Assembly: GCF_001482385.1 (NCBI RefSeq)
Contig: NZ_CP013611.1
Location: forward strand, 372,001 to 436,000
Origin: Pseudoalteromonas rubra
Lineage (GTDB): Bacteria; Pseudomonadota; Gammaproteobacteria; Enterobacterales; Alteromonadaceae
Direction of reading: 5' to 3'
Length of the DNA stretch: 64,000 nt
Position 1 is the stretch's first letter; each line of letters opens with the position of its first letter. The translations under genes were made by a program, and so were the position numbers. The notes under the pieces were generated by a model that worked only from the letters and a program-made list of their open reading frames with translations, was not told the origin of the DNA and made no database searches. Shown here piece by piece: positions 56,010 through 64,000 of this stretch.

Positions 56010-58601
56010 ATGACCTCAAAACCTCAGGCCAAATACCTGCATGATTATCAGCCTCCCTCACATGCAGTTGAGAATCTTGCCTTAAGCTTCGAATTAGATC
56101 CACAAAATACCAAAGTGACAGCCCGGTTTACGCTGTTATCACTGGGTGGCGCAACGTCTGTGATGCTGGACGGTATCGAGCTGACCCTTCAGTCTGTGAC
56201 AGTGGATGGACAAAGCCACTCAGATTACAAACTACATGAGACTGGCCTGGAACTATTTGGGCTGGGTGAGCGCGCTGAAATCGAAATCGTTAATACCATT
56301 TCGCCAGCTACGAACACCTCTCTTGAAGGTTTATATCTCTCAGATGGTGCCTATTGCACGCAATGCGAGGCTGAAGGGTTTAGAAAAATTACTTATTTCC
56401 TCGATAGACCCGATGTGCTAACTACCTACCAGGTTAAGATCATCGGACCCAGGGAAATGCCACATCTACTGTCTAATGGTAATAAGGTCGACAGTGGAGA
56501 GCTGGAAGATGGTCGTCACTATGTCAGCTGGGAAGACCCGTTTAAGAAGCCGTCTTATTTGTTTGCACTGGTTGCTGGTGACTTCGATGTGCTGACAGAT
56601 CAATTTGAAACACGCTCAGGTCGCCAGGTTGACCTTCAGCTATTTGTAGACAAGGGCAATCTGAGTAAAGCGCCGCATGCAATGGCATCATTGAAAAAGG
56701 CCATGGCGTGGGATGAAGAAAGGTTTGATTTAGAATATGACCTGGACATTTACATGATTGTTGCGGTGGACTTTTTCAACATGGGGGCTATGGAGAACAA
56801 GGGACTCAACGTGTTTAACAGTGCCTGTGTGTTAGCCAATCAGGAAACGGCTACCGACAGAGATTTTCATGTAATTGAGTCCATAGTCGGACACGAATAC
56901 TTCCATAACTGGACGGGGAACCGGGTAACTTGTCGTGACTGGTTCCAGTTGAGCCTAAAAGAAGGGCTGACTGTATTTCGCGATCAGGAATTCAGCAGTG
57001 ATCTGGGTTCGCGTGCGTTGAACCGGATAGATGCGGTGAACACGGTACGTACTCATCAGTTTGCTGAAGACGCCGGGCCCATGGCCCACCCAATCCGCCC
57101 ACAGCAAGTTATCGAAATGAATAACTTCTACACGGTGACCGTATACAACAAAGGTGCAGAAGTGATCCGCATGATGCACACCATCCTGGGTGAAGCTGGT
57201 TTCCAGAAGGGGATGAAGCTCTATTTTGAGCGTCATGACGGTCAGGCAGTAACCTGTGACGACTTTGTCGCAGCGATGAGTGATGCCAATGGCAAAGATC
57301 TGACCCAGTTTAAACTTTGGTATAACCAGGTTGGTACGCCCAAAATTAGCGCACGTACGAGCTTTGATGCGCAACAAGGCGAGTTTACGCTGCATTTGGT
57401 CCAAAGCCACGCAGAGCATGATCCGGTAGAGGCGCCTTTGCATATTCCGGTTGCTGTTGAGTTGTTGGATAAACACGGAGAGGTGATAGCAATCCCAGAG
57501 TCCATTGCCAAACAGGGTAAAGTAATTGAGCTTACCGAAAAACAGCAGAGCTATGTCTTTTCGGGATTGGAGAGTGAGCCAGTTGTTGTGCTACTCGAAG
57601 GGTTCTCAGCGCCTTGTGTTTTGAATTATGACTATCAGCAACATCAGCTGCTTCACATTGCCAAGTATGCCAGCAGTGATTACGCACGCTGGGAAGCCAT
57701 TCAGCAGCTTTATAAAGCTGAGATTAAGTCACTGGTGAACACTCAGCTGTTCGATGAATATCAGCTACCAGAAAGCTTAACTCAGGCACTACGCATGCTG
57801 CTTGATGATCTTAGCGGAGACTTATCAATCCTCGCGGAATTATTCACTGTGCCTGGCTTTGATGCCCTGAGTGCTGACTACACGCCTATTCCGGTAGAAC
57901 AGCTGGCGCAAGCTATTTCGACCATTGAGTGCCAGATAGCGACCCAGTTGAAATCAGTTTGGCGTGATGTTTATGCACAGCTACAGGATGATGGTAGCCT
58001 TGAGGCGAAAGCAGTCGCTATCCGCACCATGAAGAATAAGTGTTTGTTTTACCTCGCACAGGTGTCAGATCCTCAAATCCAAGGCTGGATCCAGGCACAA
58101 AGTGAGAGTTATAACATGACGTTGAAATTGGGGGCGCTTAGAGCGGCTGTCAACGCTGATCATGTGCTGACTCAGTTATTACTGGATGACTTTGACAAAC
58201 AGTGGCAGTCAGATCTGCTGGTAATGGACAAATGGTTCGCATTGCAAGCGAGCCGCAGTGATGACAATTGCATCGACAACATTTTATCCCTGTACAACCA
58301 CCCGTGTTTCGATAAAGCCAACCCAAATCGCGTACGTGCTTTGATTGGTGCTTTCACACGGGGTAACCCAAGGCACTTCCATCGCAAAGATGGTCGAGGA
58401 TATGCGTTACTTGGTGATTTAATTGCAGAGCTAAACCAGGTCAATCCGCAAAATGCGTCCAGAATTATTACGCCTTTGCTGTCTTTCAAGCGTTTTGATG
58501 ACACCAGACAAGGGTTAATGAAAGCTCAGTTAGAGAAACTGGCACGGCTACCTGAACTGAGTGACGATCTGTATGAGAAAATTGACAAAGCACTGAATTA
58601 G
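56010..58601 (+). CDS. pepN: Aminopeptidase N
   Basis: An 863-residue M1 zinc aminopeptidase that removes N-terminal residues from peptides. GAMEN is at residues 259-263, the zinc site HEYFH at 295-299 with E296 catalytic, and a third ligand in the following SLKEGLTVFRDQEF helix. Length and order match E. coli PepN (870 residues). The ATG at 56010 (MTSKPQAKYL) is preferred because it has an AGGA site and gives the family length; the open frame runs back to 55908. Confidence 0.95.
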   Translation: MTSKPQAKYLHDYQPPSHAVENLALSFELDPQNTKVTARFTLLSLGGATSVMLDGIELTLQSVTVDGQSHSDYKLHETGLELFGLGERAEIEIVNTISPATNTSLEGLYLSDGAYCTQCEAEGFRKITYFLDRPDVLTTYQVKIIGPREMPHLLSNGNKVDSGELEDGRHYVSWEDPFKKPSYLFALVAGDFDVLTDQFETRSGRQVDLQLFVDKGNLSKAPHAMASLKKAMAWDEERFDLEYDLDIYMIVAVDFFNMGAMENKGLNVFNSACVLANQETATDRDFHVIESIVGHEYFHNWTGNRVTCRDWFQLSLKEGLTVFRDQEFSSDLGSRALNRIDAVNTVRTHQFAEDAGPMAHPIRPQQVIEMNNFYTVTVYNKGAEVIRMMHTILGEAGFQKGMKLYFERHDGQAVTCDDFVAAMSDANGKDLTQFKLWYNQVGTPKISARTSFDAQQGEFTLHLVQSHAEHDPVEAPLHIPVAVELLDKHGEVIAIPESIAKQGKVIELTEKQQSYVFSGLESEPVVVLLEGFSAPCVLNYDYQQHQLLHIAKYASSDYARWEAIQQLYKAEIKSLVNTQLFDEYQLPESLTQALRMLLDDLSGDLSILAELFTVPGFDALSADYTPIPVEQLAQAISTIECQIATQLKSVWRDVYAQLQDDGSLEAKAVAIRTMKNKCLFYLAQVSDPQIQGWIQAQSESYNMTLKLGALRAAVNADHVLTQLLLDDFDKQWQSDLLVMDKWFALQASRSDDNCIDNILSLYNHPCFDKANPNRVRALIGAFTRGNPRHFHRKDGRGYALLGDLIAELNQVNPQNASRIITPLLSFKRFDDTRQGLMKAQLEKLARLPELSDDLYEKIDKALN

Positions 58602-58643
58602 AGGTGCTTTTATTCGAGATGTGTAAAGGTTTGTATCCACATT

Positions 58644-58865
58644 ATGCATGAGTATTACTTTTACATGGATTTAAGCCATGAACAATGTATGGCGTATTAC
58701 CACGGGCATGTCGAATTTATACAAGTCGTAGAGGATGGGGGTAAGCGGATCCGCTTTCCCGCCCATCATATCAGGCGGCATGTATCGACATTAGGCGTCC
58801 GTGGACGCTTTCGTTTGTTGCTTGATGAAAATAATCGCTTCGTAGCCCTGGAAAAAGTAGTTTGA
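58644..58865 (+). CDS. DUF2835 family protein
   Basis: A 73-residue protein (YYFYMDLSHEQCMAYYHGHV, RIRFPAHHIRRHVSTLGVRGRF) of the DUF2835 family, which often lies next to pepN in gammaproteobacteria. The function is unknown; the compact beta-rich pattern suggests a small regulatory or RNA/nucleotide-binding role but this is a guess. Confidence 0.85.
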   Translation: MHEYYFYMDLSHEQCMAYYHGHVEFIQVVEDGGKRIRFPAHHIRRHVSTLGVRGRFRLLLDENNRFVALEKVV

Positions 58866-59101
58866 TGACAATTATGCGACGAGACATAAAGTATTTTTGT
58901 TAAATCGGTTTGTTTTAAACTTAAATTACGTGTTATAACTACTCTGGTAGGACGTCTTACCATGAGTGAAATACGCTCCAATGAGATAAAAATGCACCGA
59001 TCAGACGCGTATTATTTGTAATTTACAGCTATCGCTTCTATCGTTACGACAACAAAAAACAATAACTTGATAAGAATTACCCGCCAAAGGGGGGAGAAAT
59101 A

Positions 59102-61219
59102 ATGATAAAAACATCGCGCTTTGTGAAGAACAAGATAATGCTGGGCCTGAGTGCCGCATGTCTTGGTGTCGCTGGCACTGCTGCGCAAGCCGCCACGTTC
59201 CAAGTTGGTGATTTTGATGTGACCTTTGATTCCACGTTTTCCTACGGTCAGAGTATTCGTGTAGAAGACCGTGACTTTGATCACATTGGTAAGAGTAATC
59301 ACCCTCGTTATAACTGGACCGGTTATAACGCTTCATTGGGCAACACCATTTATTCATCTTCTCAGATCTGGTCACAACAGGGTGCATACTCCAATAACGG
59401 TGACGCTGGTAATTTGAATTTCGATTCAGGCGACACGTTTTCTCAGTTACTCAAAGGCACCCACGAACTAGGTATTACTAAAGATAACTACGGTTTCTTC
59501 TCTCGTTTCATGTACTTTTACGACTTTGCGATGGAAGATGGTGATTTTGCCTACAACAATCCGGTATCTGGACAGAAAGTCGATCCCTGTGCAGATGACG
59601 ACACCAAAGAGCAGGTTTGTTCCGATGTTCGCTTGCTTGATGCGTTCGTGTGGGCGGATTTCGACATTAACAATGGTAAAAACCCGTTATCAGTCAGATT
59701 GGGTCGTCAGGTCGTAAACTGGGGTGAAAGTACCCTGATCAGTCACGGTATCAACGTAAACCCGGTTGATATTGACCGTCTTAAAGCGCCAGGTGCAGAG
59801 CTAAAAGAAGCTTTCATTCCTGTTGGTATGTTTTGGGCGTCTTTGGGTCTGACCGATAACCTGACGCTGGAAGCTTTTTATCAGTACGAATGGCATGAAA
59901 CACGCCTTCCTGCGACAGGTAGTTATTTCTCTACCAACGACTTTGCGTCAGAGAATGGTTACAACCAGAATATCCAGCTTGGCTTCACAGCTAACCCGGA
60001 TATTGATTTGGCGCACCTGACTGAAGCGCTGAATAACCTTCATACAAACTGGAAGGGGGCATTGGCCGCGCAAGGTCTGGATGTAACAGATCCAAATGTG
60101 TTGCAAAGTGAAGCTGCTATTTCACAGCTGACTTCAATGTATCTGGCGTACCCGACCAAAGTGGCACTGAAAGGCAAAGGTCTGAATGGTAAGAGAGAGC
60201 CACAGGATGGTGGTCAGTTTGGTATTCGTCTGGGCATGTTTGCCCCAGAACTGAACGACACTGAGTTCGCGCTGTACTACATCAACTATCATGCCCGTCG
60301 TCCTCTGATCTCTGGTAAGGCGTCTAACTTTACCAGCGATGCGATTGCTGCGGACCTAGATTATATTAAGAACAACACGTTAAATGATGAGAATTTCACA
60401 AACCTTAATGCATTTACGCAAGGTCTGATTGAATACCCAGAAGACATTAAGTTGTACGGTTTGAGTTTCAATACCGCAATTGGTGAAACGGCGTTCTCTG
60501 GTGAGTTTGCTTATCGCGAAGACGAACCTTTACAGATTGACGATGTAGAGTTGCTTTATGCGGGTATGTTGGAACAACTCGCTCTGGCTGGCATTCGCAC
60601 AGACGTCGCTGGTTTGTCTCAGTTGAGTAAAGGTGACGATGTCGCTTATGTAGAGCCTGGAGCAATCGCGCAGGGTTATGTGTTGAAAGACACAATGCAA
60701 CTGCAATTCACAGCAACGCATTTATTCGGCCCATCACTGGGTGCAGATAGCTGGGCGTTGGTCGGTGAAGTCGGTGGTGTCACCATTAAGGACATGCCGA
60801 GTTACGATGAGCTGCGTTTAAACGTTGCGGGTACCGGCCGAAGTGGGACTATTGAAGGTGTTAACGGTCAAAGCTATGATCTGTTGCATATGGCCATCTC
60901 GAATGGTCCTGAAGTAAACCCATTCCCAACGGCGTCTGCGTGGGGTTATCGTTTAATTGCGAAAGGCGAATACAACAACTTATTTGCTGGCGTTAACATG
61001 TCACCTCGTATCGTGTTTTCTCATGACGTAAATGGTATCACGCCGGATCCAATGTTCCTGTTTGTGGAAGATCGTAAGTCGGTTGGTTTGACGCTGAACT
61101 TTAACTACCAAAATGCCTGGTCATTTGACTTTGGCTATAACGCATTCTGGGGTGGTGGCAAGACCAACACATTCTCAGATCGTGATTTCGTTTCATTTAA
61201 TATCAAGTATTCAATCTAA
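59102..61219 (+). CDS. DUF1302 outer-membrane protein
   Basis: A 705-residue exported protein with signal peptide (KIMLGLSAACLGVAGTAAQA, cut near residue 30) and beta-barrel-like sequence ending in FNIKYSI. The DUF1302 blocks are FDVTFDSTFSYGQSIRVEDRD, LRLG/RLGRQVVNWGESTLI and EAFYQYEWHETRLPATGSYFS. A very strong GGGGGGAG site precedes the ATG. It begins a four-gene cluster with DUF1329, a YCF48-like protein and an RND/MMPL transporter, a set thought to move lipid-like compounds across the envelope. Confidence 0.9.
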   Translation: MIKTSRFVKNKIMLGLSAACLGVAGTAAQAATFQVGDFDVTFDSTFSYGQSIRVEDRDFDHIGKSNHPRYNWTGYNASLGNTIYSSSQIWSQQGAYSNNGDAGNLNFDSGDTFSQLLKGTHELGITKDNYGFFSRFMYFYDFAMEDGDFAYNNPVSGQKVDPCADDDTKEQVCSDVRLLDAFVWADFDINNGKNPLSVRLGRQVVNWGESTLISHGINVNPVDIDRLKAPGAELKEAFIPVGMFWASLGLTDNLTLEAFYQYEWHETRLPATGSYFSTNDFASENGYNQNIQLGFTANPDIDLAHLTEALNNLHTNWKGALAAQGLDVTDPNVLQSEAAISQLTSMYLAYPTKVALKGKGLNGKREPQDGGQFGIRLGMFAPELNDTEFALYYINYHARRPLISGKASNFTSDAIAADLDYIKNNTLNDENFTNLNAFTQGLIEYPEDIKLYGLSFNTAIGETAFSGEFAYREDEPLQIDDVELLYAGMLEQLALAGIRTDVAGLSQLSKGDDVAYVEPGAIAQGYVLKDTMQLQFTATHLFGPSLGADSWALVGEVGGVTIKDMPSYDELRLNVAGTGRSGTIEGVNGQSYDLLHMAISNGPEVNPFPTASAWGYRLIAKGEYNNLFAGVNMSPRIVFSHDVNGITPDPMFLFVEDRKSVGLTLNFNYQNAWSFDFGYNAFWGGGKTNTFSDRDFVSFNIKYSI

Positions 61220-61230
61220 GGGCTTTCAAT

Positions 61231-62598
61231 ATGTTTAGAAAACCTACTATGCTTGCTGCAACAATTATAACAATGATGGCAGCACCGGGTGCATTTGCGA
61301 AAATGTCCCCTGAAGAAATTGCGCGTTTAGGCGCGGATCTGACTCCAATTGGAGCAGAAAAAGCAGGTAATGCCGATGGCAGTATTCCCGCCTGGAATGG
61401 TGGGATTACCAAGCCACCTGCGGGTTATAAAGTGGGCATGCACCATCCAGATCCTTTTGCAGATGATAAAATCTTGTTCACCATTGATAAGACCAATCTG
61501 GACAAGCATAAAGACAAGCTAAGCCCGGGGCAGGTTGCTTTATTTAATACTTATCCTGATACGTTCAAAATGCACGTTTACCCAACTCGTCGTAGCGCTG
61601 CTTATCCTCAGTTTGTTTATGATGCAACTAAAAAGTATGCTGCAACGGCACAGCTAATTGAAGATGGTAATGGGATCAAAGACACCGCAATTGGTATTCC
61701 TTTCCCGATCCCTAAAGACGGATTAGAAGCCATTTGGAACCACTTGTTACGTTATCGTGGTTTGTCGATTGCACGTTATGGCGGCCAGGCAATGCCAACG
61801 GCATCAGGCTCTTACAACATCATCGGATTCGACGAGCAGCTATTAGTAAAATACTCAGATCCTGATGCGACACCTGCCGAACTGAAAGAATCTAATGTCC
61901 TGTTTAAGTTTAAGCAGAAAGTAACTGAACCTGCGCGTTTGGCAGGAACAGCTCTGCTGGTACATGAAACAATGGACCAAATCCTGACACCACGTCAGGC
62001 ATGGACCTATAACACCGGCCAGCGTCGTGTTCGCCGCGCACCAAACGTTGCTTATGACGCACCGGGAACAGCATCGGACAGCCTGCGTACGACAGACGAC
62101 TTTGATATGTTCAACGGATCACCGAACCGTTATAACTGGACCTTGAAAGGCAAGCAGGAGCTTTACATTCCGTACAACAGCTACAAACTGCACAGTGATA
62201 AGCTAAAGTATGACGATATTCTGATGGCCGGTCACGTAAAACCGGAACACGTTCGCTATGAGAAACACCGCGTTTGGGTTGTTGAAGCAAACCTGAAAGA
62301 GGGCACGCGCCACATCTATAAGAAACGTGTTTTCTACATTGATGAGGATAGCTGGCAGATCCACGTTGCAGATTTGTATGACAACCGCGATCAAATGTAT
62401 CGCGTAGCGATGGCCCACGGCCTGAACTACTATGATGTGCCTACTCACTGGAGTACGCTGGATGTCTATCATGACCTGAACTCTCGTCGTTACCTGGCTA
62501 TTGGCCTGGATAATGAAGAGAAAATGTACGACTTCAGCCAGTCTTTCCAGGACAATGAGTTTACACAAAGCGCTTTACGTCGCGAGGGTAGACGATAA
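61231..62598 (+). CDS. DUF1329 periplasmic protein (LolA/LolB-like fold)
   Basis: A 455-residue exported protein with a signal peptide (MFRKPTMLAATIITMMAAPGAFA) and the DUF1329 pattern (EEIARLGADLTPIGAEKAGNADGSIPAWNGG, WTYNTGQRRVRRAPN, RVWVVEANLKEGTRHIYKKR). The family fold resembles lipoprotein carriers LolA/LolB, so it may carry a lipophilic ligand. It starts 11 bases after the DUF1302 gene. Confidence 0.92.
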   Translation: MFRKPTMLAATIITMMAAPGAFAKMSPEEIARLGADLTPIGAEKAGNADGSIPAWNGGITKPPAGYKVGMHHPDPFADDKILFTIDKTNLDKHKDKLSPGQVALFNTYPDTFKMHVYPTRRSAAYPQFVYDATKKYAATAQLIEDGNGIKDTAIGIPFPIPKDGLEAIWNHLLRYRGLSIARYGGQAMPTASGSYNIIGFDEQLLVKYSDPDATPAELKESNVLFKFKQKVTEPARLAGTALLVHETMDQILTPRQAWTYNTGQRRVRRAPNVAYDAPGTASDSLRTTDDFDMFNGSPNRYNWTLKGKQELYIPYNSYKLHSDKLKYDDILMAGHVKPEHVRYEKHRVWVVEANLKEGTRHIYKKRVFYIDEDSWQIHVADLYDNRDQMYRVAMAHGLNYYDVPTHWSTLDVYHDLNSRRYLAIGLDNEEKMYDFSQSFQDNEFTQSALRREGRR

Positions 62599-62707
62599 GC
62601 ATAGCTGCCGGTTAATACCGGCACAGCACTACTTCTCAGGGGCTACATTGGTAGCTCCTGAAATTGCACTTCCTATTCTCTCTCACACTAATTATCGAGT
62701 ACTCATC

Positions 62708-63706
62708 ATGATTAAGAAGTTAGTCGCAACCACGATTGCAGTGATGGCAATGCAAAGTGATGCAGTAGCCGCAGCTTCTGATGCACTAATGGTGGCACAT
62801 CCGCAGCGTACACTATTAACAGATATCAGTTATACCGGTGCGCAGCTGGTCGCTGTTGGTAAGCATGGCACCATAGTAACCAGTAAAGATGGTAAAAGCT
62901 GGCAGCAGGCAAAAGTGCCGGTGCAAAGTTTGCTTACCTCAGTCACGTTTGCCAGCGAAAAAAAAGGTTGGGCCTGTGGCCATGACGCAACAATTTTAAA
63001 CACAGACGACGGCGGACAAAGTTGGCAAATTCAGCAACATTTGCCAGATATCGAAAAGCCGTGTCTGGATATTACCTTTGCCAATGAGCAAATTGGTTAT
63101 GCCGTTGGTGCCTATGGCATGATGTATGAAACGACCGATGGCGGCCAAAACTGGACGAAACGTTTTATTGATGCCTTTGTTCATCCCGATGATGTCACTT
63201 ACCTTGCTGAGCTTAAAGCAGACGACCCGGCTGCGTATGAAGATGAAACAGCGTTTATTTTGCCGCATTTCAACACCTTATTGATTGATGGCTCACAGTA
63301 CTTATTAGCCGGCGAAATGGGCTTATTCGCTGTAAGCGATGATGCAGGGAAGAACTGGCGTAAGTTACCTGAGTTCTATGCTGGTTCTTTGTTCACCGTT
63401 AGTAAAACTGCGGATGGCCGTGTAGTCACTGCCGGGTTACGTGGAAACGCATTTGTTTCTGACTCTGAGTTGTCACAGTTTCAGCGCCTGGCATTCGACA
63501 AAACAGCCACCATTAATCAGGTACTAACGGTGAACGAACAACAATATTTGTTTGCAAACAGTGGCGTTATTCACACACGTAGTGAAGCGGGTCTGTCTAG
63601 CGAGCAGTTGAAAAATGGTAAATCCATTATGGCCGGTGTTATGTTCGAGGGGCAATTGGTGCTGGCAACGGAAAACGGGATCCAGATAGTAGAGGTTAAA
63701 CGCTAA
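62708..63706 (+). CDS. YCF48/BNR-repeat periplasmic protein
   Basis: A 332-residue exported beta-propeller protein. The signal peptide (MIKKLVATTIAVMAMQSDAVAAA) sets the start at 62708. Repeats of the YCF48 type are visible: VGKHGTIVTSKDGKSW, CGHDATILNTDDGGQSW, VGAYGMMYETTDGGQNW. YCF48 relatives assist photosystem II assembly, but here the neighbours point to a partner of the RND transporter, whose ATG overlaps this stop. Confidence 0.88.
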   Translation: MIKKLVATTIAVMAMQSDAVAAASDALMVAHPQRTLLTDISYTGAQLVAVGKHGTIVTSKDGKSWQQAKVPVQSLLTSVTFASEKKGWACGHDATILNTDDGGQSWQIQQHLPDIEKPCLDITFANEQIGYAVGAYGMMYETTDGGQNWTKRFIDAFVHPDDVTYLAELKADDPAAYEDETAFILPHFNTLLIDGSQYLLAGEMGLFAVSDDAGKNWRKLPEFYAGSLFTVSKTADGRVVTAGLRGNAFVSDSELSQFQRLAFDKTATINQVLTVNEQQYLFANSGVIHTRSEAGLSSEQLKNGKSIMAGVMFEGQLVLATENGIQIVEVKR

Positions 63707-64000
63707 TGCAGTCATTGTTAAACCAACTTGTTTATGTTGTTTTCAGACATCGTGTTGCGATGATTATACTCTTCATCATAACAACTCTGTTTCTAGGCTA
63801 TCGTGCAACACAGATCCAGCTTGATGCATCTTTTAATAAGAATATTCCCCTGAATCATGAGTATATGAAAGTATACCTGAAACATGAAAAACAGTTTGGC
63901 GGTGCAAATAGCATTCTGATATCCGTCTGTGATGCAGATGGAGATATTTTTAATCCTGAGTTCTTTACTCAGTTGAAAGCAGTACATGATCAACTTTATT
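63706..64000 (+). CDS. RND/MMPL-family transporter, 5' part only
   Basis: The frame opens at 63706 (ATAATG overlap with the YCF48-like stop) and runs off the window end. The start MQSLLNQLVYVVFRHRVAMI with a membrane helix (IILFIITTLFLGYRA) and then a periplasmic segment beginning QIQLDASFNKNIPLNHEYM is typical of the MMPL/RND proteins found with DUF1302 and DUF1329. It would be the inner-membrane, proton-driven part of the system. Confidence 0.82.
   Translation, partial: MQSLLNQLVYVVFRHRVAMIILFIITTLFLGYRATQIQLDASFNKNIPLNHEYMKVYLKHEKQFGGANSILISVCDADGDIFNPEFFTQLKAVHDQLY

Overview
The window looks like a chromosome segment of a marine gammaproteobacterium of the Alteromonadales, most likely Pseudoalteromonas or a close relative. 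The reasons are a typical 16S-tRNA-Ile-tRNA-Ala-23S-5S operon, gene blocks shared with Enterobacteria and Alteromonadales (yccA next to tusDCBE, msrC-proQ-prc, pepN followed by a DUF2835 gene), a secreted GH18 chitinase, a large TonB-dependent receptor and many exported proteins. The genus is inferred from gene content and was not tested by a search.

Region 1 (1-13750) is the notable part. It is a biosynthetic locus built from free-standing nonribosomal-peptide parts with no condensation domain. Genes at 180-4512 encode a short-chain dehydrogenase, a cupin fused to a methionyl-tRNA-synthetase-like enzyme with altered active-site motifs, a glutathione-peroxidase-like protein, a DUF924 protein and a small vicinal-oxygen-chelate protein, followed by a separate GNAT gene. 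After about 670 noncoding bases, genes at 5841-13718 encode a 2-oxoglutarate/Fe(II) oxygenase, an alpha/beta-hydrolase-fold aminoacyltransferase with a Cys nucleophile (SyrC/CmaE type), an adenylation domain whose specificity code reads as valine-like, a carrier protein, a SyrB2-type non-heme iron halogenase with the H-x-A signature, a second carrier protein, a type II thioesterase, a GNAT acyltransferase, an AstE/aspartoacylase-like M14 hydrolase and a secreted protein of unknown function. Proposed logic: a branched-chain amino acid is loaded on carrier 1 and chlorinated, then moved by the Cys transferase to carrier 2, modified further and released. The tRNA-synthetase-like enzyme may join it to a second amino acid or provide resistance.

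Region 2 (13750-22760) holds a small cupin, tRNA-Pro(GGG), an AGCS-family Na+/amino-acid symporter and one complete rRNA operon with two promoters, two boxA elements, a strong terminator and a degenerate duplication of the 5S tail and downstream DNA.

Region 3 (22760-46200) is mostly exported and accessory functions: a GH18 chitinase, a YdjM-like membrane protein, a DUF1800 lipoprotein with its DUF1501 Tat partner, a PAS-sigma54 activator, CcoG, a solute-binding-like protein, then an unusual island (DLH-like hydrolase, acetoacetate-decarboxylase-like protein, large FAD oxidoreductase, TonB receptor, 7TM hybrid histidine kinase), a lipoprotein and propionyl-CoA synthetase.

Region 4 (46200-64000) is largely core genome: tusEBCD and yccA on the minus strand, two tandem tRNA-Ser(TGA), an HPF-like small protein, a poorly coding stretch, msrC-proQ-prc, nhaC, pepN, a DUF2835 gene and an envelope cluster (DUF1302, DUF1329, YCF48-like, and the start of an RND/MMPL transporter that runs off the end).
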